Part shown: piece after piece, positions 1-7,191 of the stretch
How positions within the stretch are numbered: the first letter of the stretch is position 1
How the letters are laid out: the number at the start of each line of letters is the position of its first letter
DNA from: Paracoccaceae bacterium
GTDB lineage: Bacteria; Pseudomonadota; Alphaproteobacteria; Rhodobacterales; Rhodobacteraceae
NCBI GenBank assembly: GCA_007131465.1
Contig: SLQN01000051.1
Span: forward strand, 1-9,498
DNA: 9,498 nucleotides
Reading direction: 5' to 3'
Position numbers and translations under genes: made by a program
The notes under the pieces: model-generated
What the model was told of the DNA's origin: nothing
Databases searched by the model: none
What the model saw: only the letters and a program-made list of their open reading frames with translations

Positions 1-240
1 GCGCTATGATGCACCAGGACCACCGCCGCGCCGTCCTCTGTCAGCTTGCGTGCCATCGTGACCACCCGGCCCATGGCCTTCGCGCCCTTTTCATCAAGGG
101 CAGGAAAGGCAAGCGCCAGCGTATCAATGACAATCAGGGCAGGCTTGCGCCATGCAACCTCTGCCATGAGCGCCGCCATGTCAGGGGAACCGACTTCCAG
201 AAGATCGGATACACCCTCGACCAGTGCGAAATCTGGTGCA
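1..240 (-). pseudogene. RepA/AAA_25-type ATPase, broken internal fragment
   Basis: Read on the minus strand from about 239 down to 3, one open frame of 79 codons resembles the middle of a RecA-fold ATPase of the RepA/AAA_25 kind found on plasmids and phages. A hydrophobic strand ending in Asp (LIVIDT, Asp codon at 123-125) is a good Walker B. It is followed by a basic helix (GRVVTMARKL) and a second strand ending VVLVHHSA, which matches the VHHSGK-type motif of these helicase-like ATPases. The Walker A part should lie some 80 or more residues upstream, but there the DNA switches to transposase sequence at about 240-250, so the gene has lost its N-terminal half. The C-terminal part runs off the left edge. 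The family is inferred from motifs only. I call it a pseudogene because no start region remains. Confidence 0.6.
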
Positions 241-245
241 TCGTG

Positions 246-700
246 AGACGATGCGGGTCGTGTTCGAACCGACTGGGCCTTACCATCGGGTGCTCGGGCT
301 TGCGCTGCTTGCTGCGGGGCTGCGTCTGGTCAAGGTCAACCCGCGTTCGGCGCAGCGCTTTGCCGAGGCCACGGGCGTTCTGGCCAAGACCGATCGGATC
401 GATGCCAGCGTCATGGCAGGCACGGGCGCAATTCTCGATCTGCAGGGGCGGGCCGCAAGGACAGAGATTCAATATCATCTCATGGAGTTGAGCGTTGCAC
501 GCCAGGCCCAGATCAAGGACAGGGTTGCTGCCAAAAGTCGCCAGGCGGCGGCCGTTAATGCCTTACTCAAGCGCCAACTCGCGGCACGGATCAAGCAGAT
601 CAAGAACCAACTCGCCGACATCGACGCCGCGATCCTCACCCGCATCCAGGATGGCCTGGTGCTGGCAACACGCTTTGACATTCTCTGCGGCATAGGGAAA
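246..700 (+). pseudogene. IS110-family transposase fragment, both ends missing
   Basis: About 150 codons match the central part of an IS110/IS1111-type DEDD transposase. Recognisable pieces are RVVFEPTGPYHR (acidic Glu codon 266-268), LVKVNPRSAQRFAEATG, the KTDRIDA motif with two Asp codons at 392-394 and 401-403, and the helical VARQAQIKDR...ALLKRQLAARIKQI segment ending at RFDIL (about 690). Intact family members are roughly 310-340 residues. Here the N-terminal strand with the first catalytic Asp (the D-x-S-K region) is absent. The C-terminal Tnp_20 domain, with its PGIG...ELPELG core and serine motif, does not follow in any forward frame I read. The element is therefore dead. Its left junction at about 240-250 abuts the broken ATPase gene. 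An ATG at 224 is in frame but lies in the foreign flank. Confidence 0.8.
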
Positions 701-1003
701 CCGCCACAATCTGAAAGCAGCAACCGCAGATGCCAGGGAAACTACGGCCCGCTGCGCCAGGCAGGTTCGCGACCTGCTGACCTGAAAGATCGAGCCCAGC
801 TACAAGCCCTGAGGCGCACAGCATGCATCAAAGCGGTTGATCCCCGGTCTGGCTGCGTCTATCACCATGCGCACAGGTGGGAGGGTGCATGCCCTGCGGG
901 CGATCACCGTCGATGCGGTCCCGACGCGAAATGCAGGCCTGTCCGACCTTCGCTTCCCGTGCAATGCTCGGGTCCAGTCCTGACAGTCATTCCCGAGTTT
1001 TTC
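701..1003 (+). other. Unassigned spacer between transposase remnant and pseB
   Basis: About 300 bases hold no gene I recognise. The frame of the transposase stays open right through to pseB, but its residues are of low complexity and match nothing known to me. A second frame reads LKAATADARETTARCARQ from 711 and stops at 783-785. A third reads RLIPGLAASITMRTGGRVHA and onward and stops at 981-983. Either could be the tail of a decayed gene. A weak sigma70-like pair lies at 837-842 (TTGATC) and 860-865 (TATCAC) with 17 bases between, 4 of 6 matches each, and could drive the pse operon. This is only a candidate. No good Shine-Dalgarno precedes pseB. Confidence 0.45.
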
Positions 1004-2002
1004 ATGCTTTCAAATGCGACCATTCTTGTAACCGGCGGAACAGGCTCTTTCGGGAACTGTTTCGTGCCCATGACGCTGGCGCGGTTCAACCCGCGCAAAC
1101 TGATCATCTTCTCGCGCGATGAGATGAAGCAATGGGACATGGCAAAGCTCTATGGCGACGACCCGCGCGTGCGGTTTTTCATCGGCGATGTGCGCGACAG
1201 GGACCGGCTGTACCGGGCCTTTGACGGGGTCGATTACGTTGTCCATGCCGCCGCGACGAAGATCGTGCCGACAGCCGAATACAATCCGTTCGAGTGCATC
1301 AAGACCAATGTAAACGGCGCGATGAACGTCATCGACGCGGCCATTGACAAGGGCGTGAAGGGGGTTGTCGCGCTGTCCACCGACAAGGCCTCGTCGCCCA
1401 TCAACCTGTATGGCGCGTCGAAACTGGCCTCTGACAAGCTGTTCGTGGCCGGAAATGCGTATGCGGGGGAACATGGCACCCGGTTTTCCGTCGTGCGTTA
1501 CGGCAATGTCATGGGGTCGCGCGGGTCGGTAATCCCGTTGTTCCGGTCGCTTGCCTCCACGGGGCGACTGCCGATCACAGACGCGCGGATGACGCGGTTC
1601 ATGATCAGCCTCGAACAGGGGGTAGACCTAGTCTGGCATGCGTTCACCGACATGGTTGGTGGCGAGATCTACGTCAAGAAGATCCCCTCGATGAAAGTGA
1701 CGGATATCGCAAAAATCGTCGCGCCGGATGCTGAACTGGACATGGTCGGAATCCGTCCGGGCGAAAAACTGCACGAGCAGATGATCGGACTGGAAGACGC
1801 TGCTTATACTTATGAGTATGAAGACCACTTCAAGATCCTGCCCGCGATCAACAAATGGTCGGATGATCCGATGCGCATCAAGGACGGGGTCAAGGTGGAC
1901 GAGGATTTCTGCTATACCAGCGACAGGAATCCGGACTGGATGTCGTCCCAGGCGTTGTCGGACTGGATCCGCGAGAACAGCGACAAGATCGGGGCCATCT
2001 GA
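1004..2002 (+). CDS. pseB: UDP-GlcNAc 4,6-dehydratase (inverting), PseB
   Basis: This 332-residue protein is the first enzyme of pseudaminic acid synthesis. It converts UDP-GlcNAc to the 4-keto-6-deoxy-L-arabino sugar using bound NADP in the cytoplasm. It is an extended short-chain dehydrogenase. The Rossmann motif TGGTGSFG is at residues 10-17, DVRD at 62-65, HAAATK at 81-86 (the family usually has HAAALK), STDK at 125-128 and YGASK at 136-140, which supplies the Tyr-x-x-x-Lys pair. The Asp-Lys before it replaces the Ser/Thr of ordinary dehydratases, as in characterised PseB. RYGNVMGSRGSVIPLF and GIRPGEKLHEQMI follow, both typical of the family. The start at 1004 is chosen because homology begins at MLSNATILVTGG; the frame is open further upstream into transposase debris. 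The length is normal. The stop shares one base with the pseC start (TGATG). Confidence 0.93.
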   Translation: MLSNATILVTGGTGSFGNCFVPMTLARFNPRKLIIFSRDEMKQWDMAKLYGDDPRVRFFIGDVRDRDRLYRAFDGVDYVVHAAATKIVPTAEYNPFECIKTNVNGAMNVIDAAIDKGVKGVVALSTDKASSPINLYGASKLASDKLFVAGNAYAGEHGTRFSVVRYGNVMGSRGSVIPLFRSLASTGRLPITDARMTRFMISLEQGVDLVWHAFTDMVGGEIYVKKIPSMKVTDIAKIVAPDAELDMVGIRPGEKLHEQMIGLEDAAYTYEYEDHFKILPAINKWSDDPMRIKDGVKVDEDFCYTSDRNPDWMSSQALSDWIRENSDKIGAI

Positions 2003-3153
2003 TGATCCCCTACGGCCGACAGGACATTTCGCAGACGGATATTGACGCGGTGGCGCAGGTGCTGCGTTCTGACTTCCTGACGCAGGGACCGGCCGTGCCC
2101 CGCTTCGAGCAGGCTGTGGCGGATCGCGTCGGCGCGCGCCACGCTGTTGCAGTGAATTCAGCGACTTCCGCCCTGCATATCGCCTGCATGGCGCTTGATC
2201 TGGGGCCAGGCGATCTCCTGTGGACCTCGCCCATCACTTTCGTGGCCTCGGCCAATTGTGCGCGGTATTGCGGGGCAGATGTGGATTTCGTGGATATTGA
2301 CGAAGACACGTTCAACCTCTGCCCCGACCTGCTGGCCGCGAAACTCGACAAGGCCAGACAAGCGGGGCGTCTGCCCAAGGTGCTTGTGGCCGTGCACATG
2401 TGCGGCCAATCGCCCGATATGGCCCGGATCGCTGAAATTGCCCAGGCCTATGGTGTGCGGATCATCGAGGACGCCAGCCATTCCATCGGGGCCGCGTATC
2501 TGGACCGCCCTGTAGGCAGTTGCGCCCATTCCGATATCACCGTGTTCAGCTTTCACCCTGTGAAGATCATCACCACGGCCGAGGGTGGCATGGCCCTCAC
2601 ACAGGACACGACGCTGGCCGCGCGCATGGAACGGTTGCGCAGCCACGGCATCACCCGCGACCCGGATCTGATGACCCACCCGCCGGATGGACCGTGGTAT
2701 TACCAGCAACTGGAGCTTGGCTGGAACTACCGCATGCCGGACATGCAGGCCGCGCTCGGGCTTAGCCAGATGACCCGGCTTGACCACTTCGTAGCCCGGC
2801 GCCGCAGCCTTGCGGATTGCTATGACAGCGCGCTTGGCGGACTTGCGATACGCCTTCCGGGGCGGCTGACCGGCGCAGAGTCGAGCTGGCATCTTTATGT
2901 CATCCGACTGGAGGACGCATCGCAGCATCGCGCCGTGTTCGAAGGGTTGCGCGAGGATGGCGTTGGTGTGAACCTGCATTACATCCCGGTTCATCTACAG
3001 CCCTATTACCGCGCGCTGGGTTTCAGTCCGGGGCAGTTTCCGTTGGCCGAGGAATATTACGCGCGGGCCATATCGATCCCGCTCTACCCGGGCATGAGCG
3101 CGGCGGATCAAGGAACAGTGATCGCGGCGTTGGAACGTCGGCTGAGCGCATGA
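2002..3153 (+). CDS. pseC: UDP-4-amino-4,6-dideoxy-N-acetyl-altrosamine transaminase, PseC
   Basis: This 383-residue PLP enzyme of the DegT/DnrJ/EryC1/StrS fold adds the 4-amino group to the PseB product, with glutamate as the usual donor. Visible landmarks are YGRQDIS at the N-terminus, SATSALHIACMAL (phosphate-binding region, residues 53-65), EDASHSIGA (156-164, the Asp that contacts the PLP pyridine nitrogen and the stacking His), and FHPVKIITTAEGG (184-196) with the Schiff-base Lys at 188. The segment ELGWNYRMPDMQAALGLSQ is also typical. Length equals the family norm. The ATG overlaps the pseB stop by one base, with GGGG at 1991-1994 as a modest ribosome site, and the gene overlaps pseF by four bases. 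Assignment to PseC rather than another sugar aminotransferase rests on the adjacent pseB and on the SFHPVK motif. Confidence 0.92.
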   Translation: MIPYGRQDISQTDIDAVAQVLRSDFLTQGPAVPRFEQAVADRVGARHAVAVNSATSALHIACMALDLGPGDLLWTSPITFVASANCARYCGADVDFVDIDEDTFNLCPDLLAAKLDKARQAGRLPKVLVAVHMCGQSPDMARIAEIAQAYGVRIIEDASHSIGAAYLDRPVGSCAHSDITVFSFHPVKIITTAEGGMALTQDTTLAARMERLRSHGITRDPDLMTHPPDGPWYYQQLELGWNYRMPDMQAALGLSQMTRLDHFVARRRSLADCYDSALGGLAIRLPGRLTGAESSWHLYVIRLEDASQHRAVFEGLREDGVGVNLHYIPVHLQPYYRALGFSPGQFPLAEEYYARAISIPLYPGMSAADQGTVIAALERRLSA

Positions 3154-3842
3154 GTGTCTGCATCATTCCGGCGCGCGGCGGGTCCAGACGCATTCCCCGC
3201 AAGAACATCCGCGATTTCTGCGGCCAGCCCATGATTGCCTGGTCGATCCGCGCCGCGATCGACAGCGGGTGTTTCGACCGGGTCATCGTCTCGACCGATG
3301 ACGACGAAATCGCGTCCGTTGCCGAAGACTGCGGCGCCGAGATTCCTTTCCTGCGCGCGGCGGGGCTTGCCGATGATCACACGCCGACAGTACCGGTCAT
3401 TGCCGATGTCATCCACCGCCTCGACATCGCGGACCGGACTCCGGTGTGCTGCCTGTATGCGACCGCGCCCTTCGTCCTGCCGGGCGACCTGCGCGCCGGT
3501 CTTGCGCGGTTGGCCGACACCGGCGCACGCTTCGTGATTGCCGTGACCACGTATGCGTTTCCGATCCAGCGCGCGCTGCGCCGCGCAGCGACGGGCGAGG
3601 TCGAGATGATCGATCCCGCGCGGATGCAGACCAGATCGCAGGATCTGGAGGAGGCATGGCATGATGCCGGGCAATTCTACTGGGGGCGCGCAAAAAGCTG
3701 GACTGAAGGTGGTGCCATCTTCGGGGTGGGTGCGCAGGGCCTGCCACTTCCACGCTACCGGGTCGTGGACATCGACACAGAAGAAGACTGGCAACGCGCC
3801 GAATGGACGATGCGCGTCATGCAGCAGGATGGCCGTGCATGA
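3150..3842 (+). CDS. pseF: Pseudaminic acid cytidylyltransferase, PseF
   Basis: This 230-residue nucleotidyltransferase couples CTP and pseudaminic acid to give CMP-pseudaminic acid, the last step of the pathway. The N-terminal IPARGGSRRIPRKNI (residues 6-20) is the CTP-binding signature shared with NeuA and KdsB. STDDDEIA (49-56), CLYATAPF (101-108), HDAGQFYWG (171-179) and the C-terminal VDIDTEEDW (206-214, metal-binding acidic residues) are all in the expected order and spacing. The size matches PseF and NeuA-like proteins. The ATG lies within ATGA, giving a 4-base overlap with pseC, and a second ATGA overlap joins it to the next gene, so translational coupling is likely. NeuA (sialic acid) or the legionaminic acid synthetase are close relatives; the pse context decides for PseF. 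Confidence 0.92.
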   Translation: MSVCIIPARGGSRRIPRKNIRDFCGQPMIAWSIRAAIDSGCFDRVIVSTDDDEIASVAEDCGAEIPFLRAAGLADDHTPTVPVIADVIHRLDIADRTPVCCLYATAPFVLPGDLRAGLARLADTGARFVIAVTTYAFPIQRALRRAATGEVEMIDPARMQTRSQDLEEAWHDAGQFYWGRAKSWTEGGAIFGVGAQGLPLPRYRVVDIDTEEDWQRAEWTMRVMQQDGRA

Positions 3843-5374
3843 TCGTCGCCTTTCGCACCGATGCGTCGCTCGAGATCGGGACCGGCCATGTCATGCGCTG
3901 CCTGACACTTGCAAAGGCCCTGCGCGCGCAGGGGGCCGCGTGCCAGTTCATCACCCGTGCGCTGCCGGGTCATCTGGGCGGACGGATTGCGCAGGACGGG
4001 TTTGACGTGGCGCTCTTGCCAGCACCGGAAGGCCCCCTCCCCGAAGGCCCGCCTGCACATGCCTCCTGGGCCGGTGTGGACTGGCAGCGCGACGCGTCTG
4101 ACACACGCGCGGCACTGGCCGACCGCCCGGACTGGCTGGTGCTGGACCACTACGCCTTTGATGCGCGCTGGCAGCGTGCGGTCCTGCCCGAAGGCACCAA
4201 GTTGATGGTGATCGACGATCTGGCCGACCGCCCCCATGTCTGTGACCTGTTGCTGGACCAGAACCTCGGCCACAAAGACTCGGATTATGCCGCGCAGATC
4301 CCGGCTGGCAGCCAATGCCTGACAGGCCCGCAATTCGCCCTTCTGCGCCCCGAATTCGCAAATCTTCGGGTGCAGGCGCTGGTGGGCCGTGCAGGCCGGG
4401 GGCTGCGCCATCTGCTTATCACCATGGGCGGCGTGGACCGGGGGGATGCCACCTCGCGCGTGCTGGGCGCGCTAAGGGGCGCTGTGCTGCCAGAAGGCTT
4501 GCAGATAACTGTCGTGATGGGGTCCAATGCCCCCGCGCTGGAACAGGTGCACGCGCTGGCCGCAAAAATGCCATGGCCGACCGACGTGGTGGTGGATGTC
4601 AAGAACATGGCCGCGCGCATGGCCGCGGCCGATCTGGCCATCGGCGCGGCCGGGGCCACGACATGGGAACGCTGCGCCCTTGGCCTGCCCAGCATAGTGG
4701 TGCAGATCGCCGACAATCAGGCCGGGATCGTACAGGCATTGCATGCCGCCGGGGCAGCGTTGGACCCCGGCCCGGTGCGAGCGTCGGATTTTTCCGAAAG
4801 ATTGCACACCAACCTGAGAGAGGCACAAGACAGCCTTGACGCGATAGCTCAAAGGGCCGCCGCAATTTGTGACGGCGATGGCGTCGGGCGCGTGCTGGCG
4901 CGGATCGGACCATTCCAGCCCAGCTTCCGCCTCGCCACAAGCAGCGACTCGCGCAGAATATGGGAATGGCGTGCTGCAAGCGGTCTGGAGAGATTCAGCC
5001 AGAGCCGGCAGACACCTGATTTCATGGCGCATCACAAGTGGTTCACGGCAGCACTGAGCGACCCGCAACGTATTTTCAGAATACTCATGCTGGGCGGCTT
5101 GCCCTGCGGATATCTGAGGCTGGATCTGACTGGCGCTGCCCACGCGCGGGTCAGCATCTGTCTTGCGCCGGATGTGCGCGGGCAAAAGCTGTCAGCCGAA
5201 CTGCTGGCCGAGGCCGCGCGGCTTGGCCCTTCCCTTGGCGTGTTGCACCTCGATGCAGAAATCCACCCGGAAAACACCGCGTCCTTGCGGTGTTTCGAAC
5301 AGGCAGGTTACAGACAACGTGGCGCAACCGGTAGCTTCCGAAGTTACCACCTTGGACTAAGCGAGATCAGATGA
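3839..5374 (+). CDS. pseG: PseG-PseH fusion: UDP-sugar hydrolase plus GNAT acetyltransferase
   Basis: This 511-residue protein joins two pathway enzymes. Residues 1 to about 350 are PseG, a GT-B-fold hydrolase that removes UDP from UDP-2,4-diacetamido-trideoxy-altropyranose. It has FRTDASLEIGTGHVMRC with the catalytic His at 17, LDHY (102-105), VIDDLADR (124-131), TMGGVD (195-200), GATTWERCALGLPS (272-285) and IADNQ (290-294). Residues about 363-505 are a GNAT domain. It opens with WEWR (375-378), keeps a HHKWF segment (398-402), and has an acetyl-CoA loop around VRGQKLSAELL (446-456). ENTASLRCFEQAGY (478-491) is the usual GNAT C-terminal helix and strand. This half most likely does the PseH job of N-acetylating the 4-amino group, since no separate pseH is present. 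The start at 3839 (ATGA overlap with pseF) gives the normal MIVAFRTDAS N-terminus; an in-frame ATG at 3803 lies inside pseF and is less likely. Confidence 0.9.
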   Translation: MIVAFRTDASLEIGTGHVMRCLTLAKALRAQGAACQFITRALPGHLGGRIAQDGFDVALLPAPEGPLPEGPPAHASWAGVDWQRDASDTRAALADRPDWLVLDHYAFDARWQRAVLPEGTKLMVIDDLADRPHVCDLLLDQNLGHKDSDYAAQIPAGSQCLTGPQFALLRPEFANLRVQALVGRAGRGLRHLLITMGGVDRGDATSRVLGALRGAVLPEGLQITVVMGSNAPALEQVHALAAKMPWPTDVVVDVKNMAARMAAADLAIGAAGATTWERCALGLPSIVVQIADNQAGIVQALHAAGAALDPGPVRASDFSERLHTNLREAQDSLDAIAQRAAAICDGDGVGRVLARIGPFQPSFRLATSSDSRRIWEWRAASGLERFSQSRQTPDFMAHHKWFTAALSDPQRIFRILMLGGLPCGYLRLDLTGAAHARVSICLAPDVRGQKLSAELLAEAARLGPSLGVLHLDAEIHPENTASLRCFEQAGYRQRGATGSFRSYHLGLSEIR

Positions 5375-6435
5375 CGCAGATTACCATTGCAGGCCGCGCC
5401 ATCGGCCCGGGGCATCCACCCTATGTGATTGCCGAACTGTCGGCAAATCACAACGGCGATCTGGCGCAGGCGCTGCGCATCATCGACGCCGCGGTCGAGG
5501 CGGGAGCCGATGCCGTGAAGATACAGACCTACCGCCCCGACACAATCACGCTGGATGCGCATGGGCCGGATTTCCAGATCACGGGCGGGCTGTGGGACGG
5601 AAAACGCCTCTATGACCTTTACGACTGGGCGCATACCCCGTGGGAGTGGCACGAGGCGCTGTTTGCCCACGCGCGGGCACGCGGGATCACGATGTTTTCC
5701 TCTCCCTTCGATGCGACAGCCGTGGATCTGCTCGAAAACCTTGATGCGCCCGCCTACAAGATCGCCTCGTTCGAGGCCGTGGATCTGCCCTTGATCCGGC
5801 TGGTGGCGGGCAAGGGAAAGCCCATGATCATCTCGACCGGCATGGCCGATCTGTCCGAGATCACCGAGGCCGTGGACGCCGCACAAGCAGGGGGTTGCAC
5901 GCAACTGGCGCTTCTGCATTGCGTCTCGGGCTATCCCGCGCCGGCTTCGGATTACAACCTTGCCACACTGGCCGACATGGCGACGCGGTTCGGTGTGCCG
6001 GTGGGTCTGTCAGATCACACGCTGGACAACACGACCGCGATTGCCAGTGTCGCGCTGGGGGCGTGTATCATCGAAAAACACTTGACGCTCGACCGGACGG
6101 GCGGCGGGCCGGATGACAGTTTCTCGCTGGAACCGGTTCAGTTTGCGGCGTTGTGCCAGGGGGCGTGGGCGGCATGGCAGGCCGTGGGGCAGGTGGATTA
6201 CGCGCGCCAGAGCAGCGAAGCGGGCAATGCACAGTTCCGCAGGTCGCTGTATTTCGTCAAGGCCCTGCGCGCAGGCGACGTCATTACGGCCGATGCTGTG
6301 CGCTCGGTTCGCCCGGGCTTCGGGCTGGCCCCGAAATATCTGGATACCGTGGTCGGGCGTGTGCTGCACAGGGATGTCGCGTTAAACAGCCCGGTCCTGC
6401 CGGAAGATGCGGGCCTTTTGCCGGGCGACACCTGA
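5371..6435 (+). CDS. pseI: Pseudaminic acid synthase, PseI
   Basis: This 354-residue enzyme condenses the free 6-deoxy-AltdiNAc sugar with phosphoenolpyruvate to give pseudaminic acid. The NeuB-type TIM barrel covers about residues 15-260. It shows VIAELSANHNGD near the N-terminus, DAVKIQTYRPDT, FSSPFDATAVDLLE, YKIASFE, IISTGMADLSEI, LLHCVSGYPAP, GLSDHT and IIEKHLTLDRTGGGPDD, all in family order. A C-terminal SAF (antifreeze-like) domain runs from about RRSLYFVKALRAGDVI to GRVLHRDVALNSPV. Length is slightly above the usual 340-350. The ATG overlaps the pseGH stop by four bases. It is the last gene of the operon; a GC-rich hairpin follows about 70 bases downstream. NeuB (sialic) and LegI (legionaminic) share the fold; SANHNG and the HLTLDR...GPDD segment together with the neighbours favour PseI. 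Confidence 0.92.
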   Translation: MTQITIAGRAIGPGHPPYVIAELSANHNGDLAQALRIIDAAVEAGADAVKIQTYRPDTITLDAHGPDFQITGGLWDGKRLYDLYDWAHTPWEWHEALFAHARARGITMFSSPFDATAVDLLENLDAPAYKIASFEAVDLPLIRLVAGKGKPMIISTGMADLSEITEAVDAAQAGGCTQLALLHCVSGYPAPASDYNLATLADMATRFGVPVGLSDHTLDNTTAIASVALGACIIEKHLTLDRTGGGPDDSFSLEPVQFAALCQGAWAAWQAVGQVDYARQSSEAGNAQFRRSLYFVKALRAGDVITADAVRSVRPGFGLAPKYLDTVVGRVLHRDVALNSPVLPEDAGLLPGDT

Positions 6436-6504
6436 GCTGCGCCCAACGTCCAGACAGGGTGCCGCGCAAGACGGGGGCGGTATATGTCCCGTGATCGATA
6501 CGCC

Positions 6505-6521
6505 GGGGCGCGTTGCGCCCC
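6505..6521. terminator. GC-rich hairpin between convergent operons
   Basis: GGGGCGC, loop GTT, GCGCCCC forms a perfect 7-bp GC stem 70 bases after the pseI stop and 27 bases beyond the stop of the minus-strand GST gene. It sits in the only gap (6436-6547) between two convergent transcription units, the classic place for a shared terminator. Neither side has a clear T-tract, so it would be a non-canonical terminator or a 3'-end stabilising stem. The rest of the gap holds no gene. Confidence 0.45.
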
Positions 6522-6547
6522 CAGCGAATTCCCGAAAACGTGTTACA

Positions 6548-7180
6548 TCACTGGTGCATGTATTTGTCCGACTGTAACATGTCCTGCCCCTCTTGCCAGG
6601 GCGGTATCTTGTGCATGACCGCCGCGAAAGCGTCCGATTCGAGAAAACGCGCCAGCCAGTCCTGAAGTCCGGGCCATGGCTGGGCGTCGAACCAGTCCTT
6701 GTCGATGAAGGCGAACTGGCGCACGAAGGGCAGAAGCGCGGCATCGGCCAGCGTCGGGCGGCCAAACAGCCAGCCGTCGATCCGGGCATCCAGCGCGTGC
6801 AGATGCTCAGCCGCTTGCTCCCGGTGCAGGGCCGGGTCATCATCGGGGTAGCGGCTGGCATATTTGCACCGGTCCAGCGCCTGCTTGAACGGCCCGTCAT
6901 TGCGTGCGATCCAGTCCCATCCTTCGGCGGGCATGTCCAGCCAGCTTTCGGGGTCGTGCCGCGCCAGCGCCCAGCGCATGATGTCCAGACTTTCGTCGAT
7001 TACCCGGTCCGGCAGAACCAGACAGGGCACAGTGCCGGAAGGCGAATGCGCAAGAAAAGCCGCTGGCTTGTCGCGCAGCAGAATTTCGCGCAAGCCAACG
7101 CGCTGGCCACTGGCGCGCAGCGCCAGCCGCGCGCGGATGGCATAGGGGCAGCGCCGGAAGGACCACAGGATCGGGGTCAT
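6548..7180 (-). CDS. Glutathione S-transferase family protein
   Basis: This 210-residue cytosolic protein has a GST layout. The N-terminal thioredoxin-like half (residues 1-75) begins ILWSFRRCPYAIRARLAL with a CPYA motif at 11-14, a possible redox Cys as in omega- or beta-like GSTs. TVP at 50-52 carries the cis-proline, and ES at 63-64 is where the gamma-glutamyl group of glutathione binds. The helical C-terminal half includes PTLADAALLPFVRQF (142-156), the conserved GST_C helix with its Asp cap. Substrate is unknown; the family does conjugation, peroxide reduction or disulfide exchange. The start at 7180 gives the expected N-terminus, with AGGGG eight bases upstream. It lies 28 bases after ilvE on the same strand, so the two are probably cotranscribed. 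Confidence 0.85.
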   Translation of the reverse strand: MTPILWSFRRCPYAIRARLALRASGQRVGLREILLRDKPAAFLAHSPSGTVPCLVLPDRVIDESLDIMRWALARHDPESWLDMPAEGWDWIARNDGPFKQALDRCKYASRYPDDDPALHREQAAEHLHALDARIDGWLFGRPTLADAALLPFVRQFAFIDKDWFDAQPWPGLQDWLARFLESDAFAAVMHKIPPWQEGQDMLQSDKYMHQ

Positions 7181-7191
7181 CCCGCGCGCCC

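Noticed and set aside
6..491. Open frame of 161 codons on the plus strand, and its minus-strand counterpart at 134-478
   Set aside because: Both cross the ATPase/transposase junction in the wrong frames; the residues are Arg/Cys/His-rich and match no family, while the other frames give clear ATPase and IS110 motifs.
2158..2994. Long minus-strand open frame opposite pseC (278 codons), and a similar one opposite pseF at 3108-3794
   Set aside because: Typical antisense shadows in high-GC coding DNA; the plus-strand proteins carry full family motifs and the antisense products resemble nothing.
3803..3838. Earlier ATG for the pseG-pseH gene inside pseF
   Set aside because: It would add 12 residues before the conserved MIVAFRTDAS start; ATG 3839 continues the ATGA overlap pattern of the operon and puts the catalytic His at position 17 as in known PseG.
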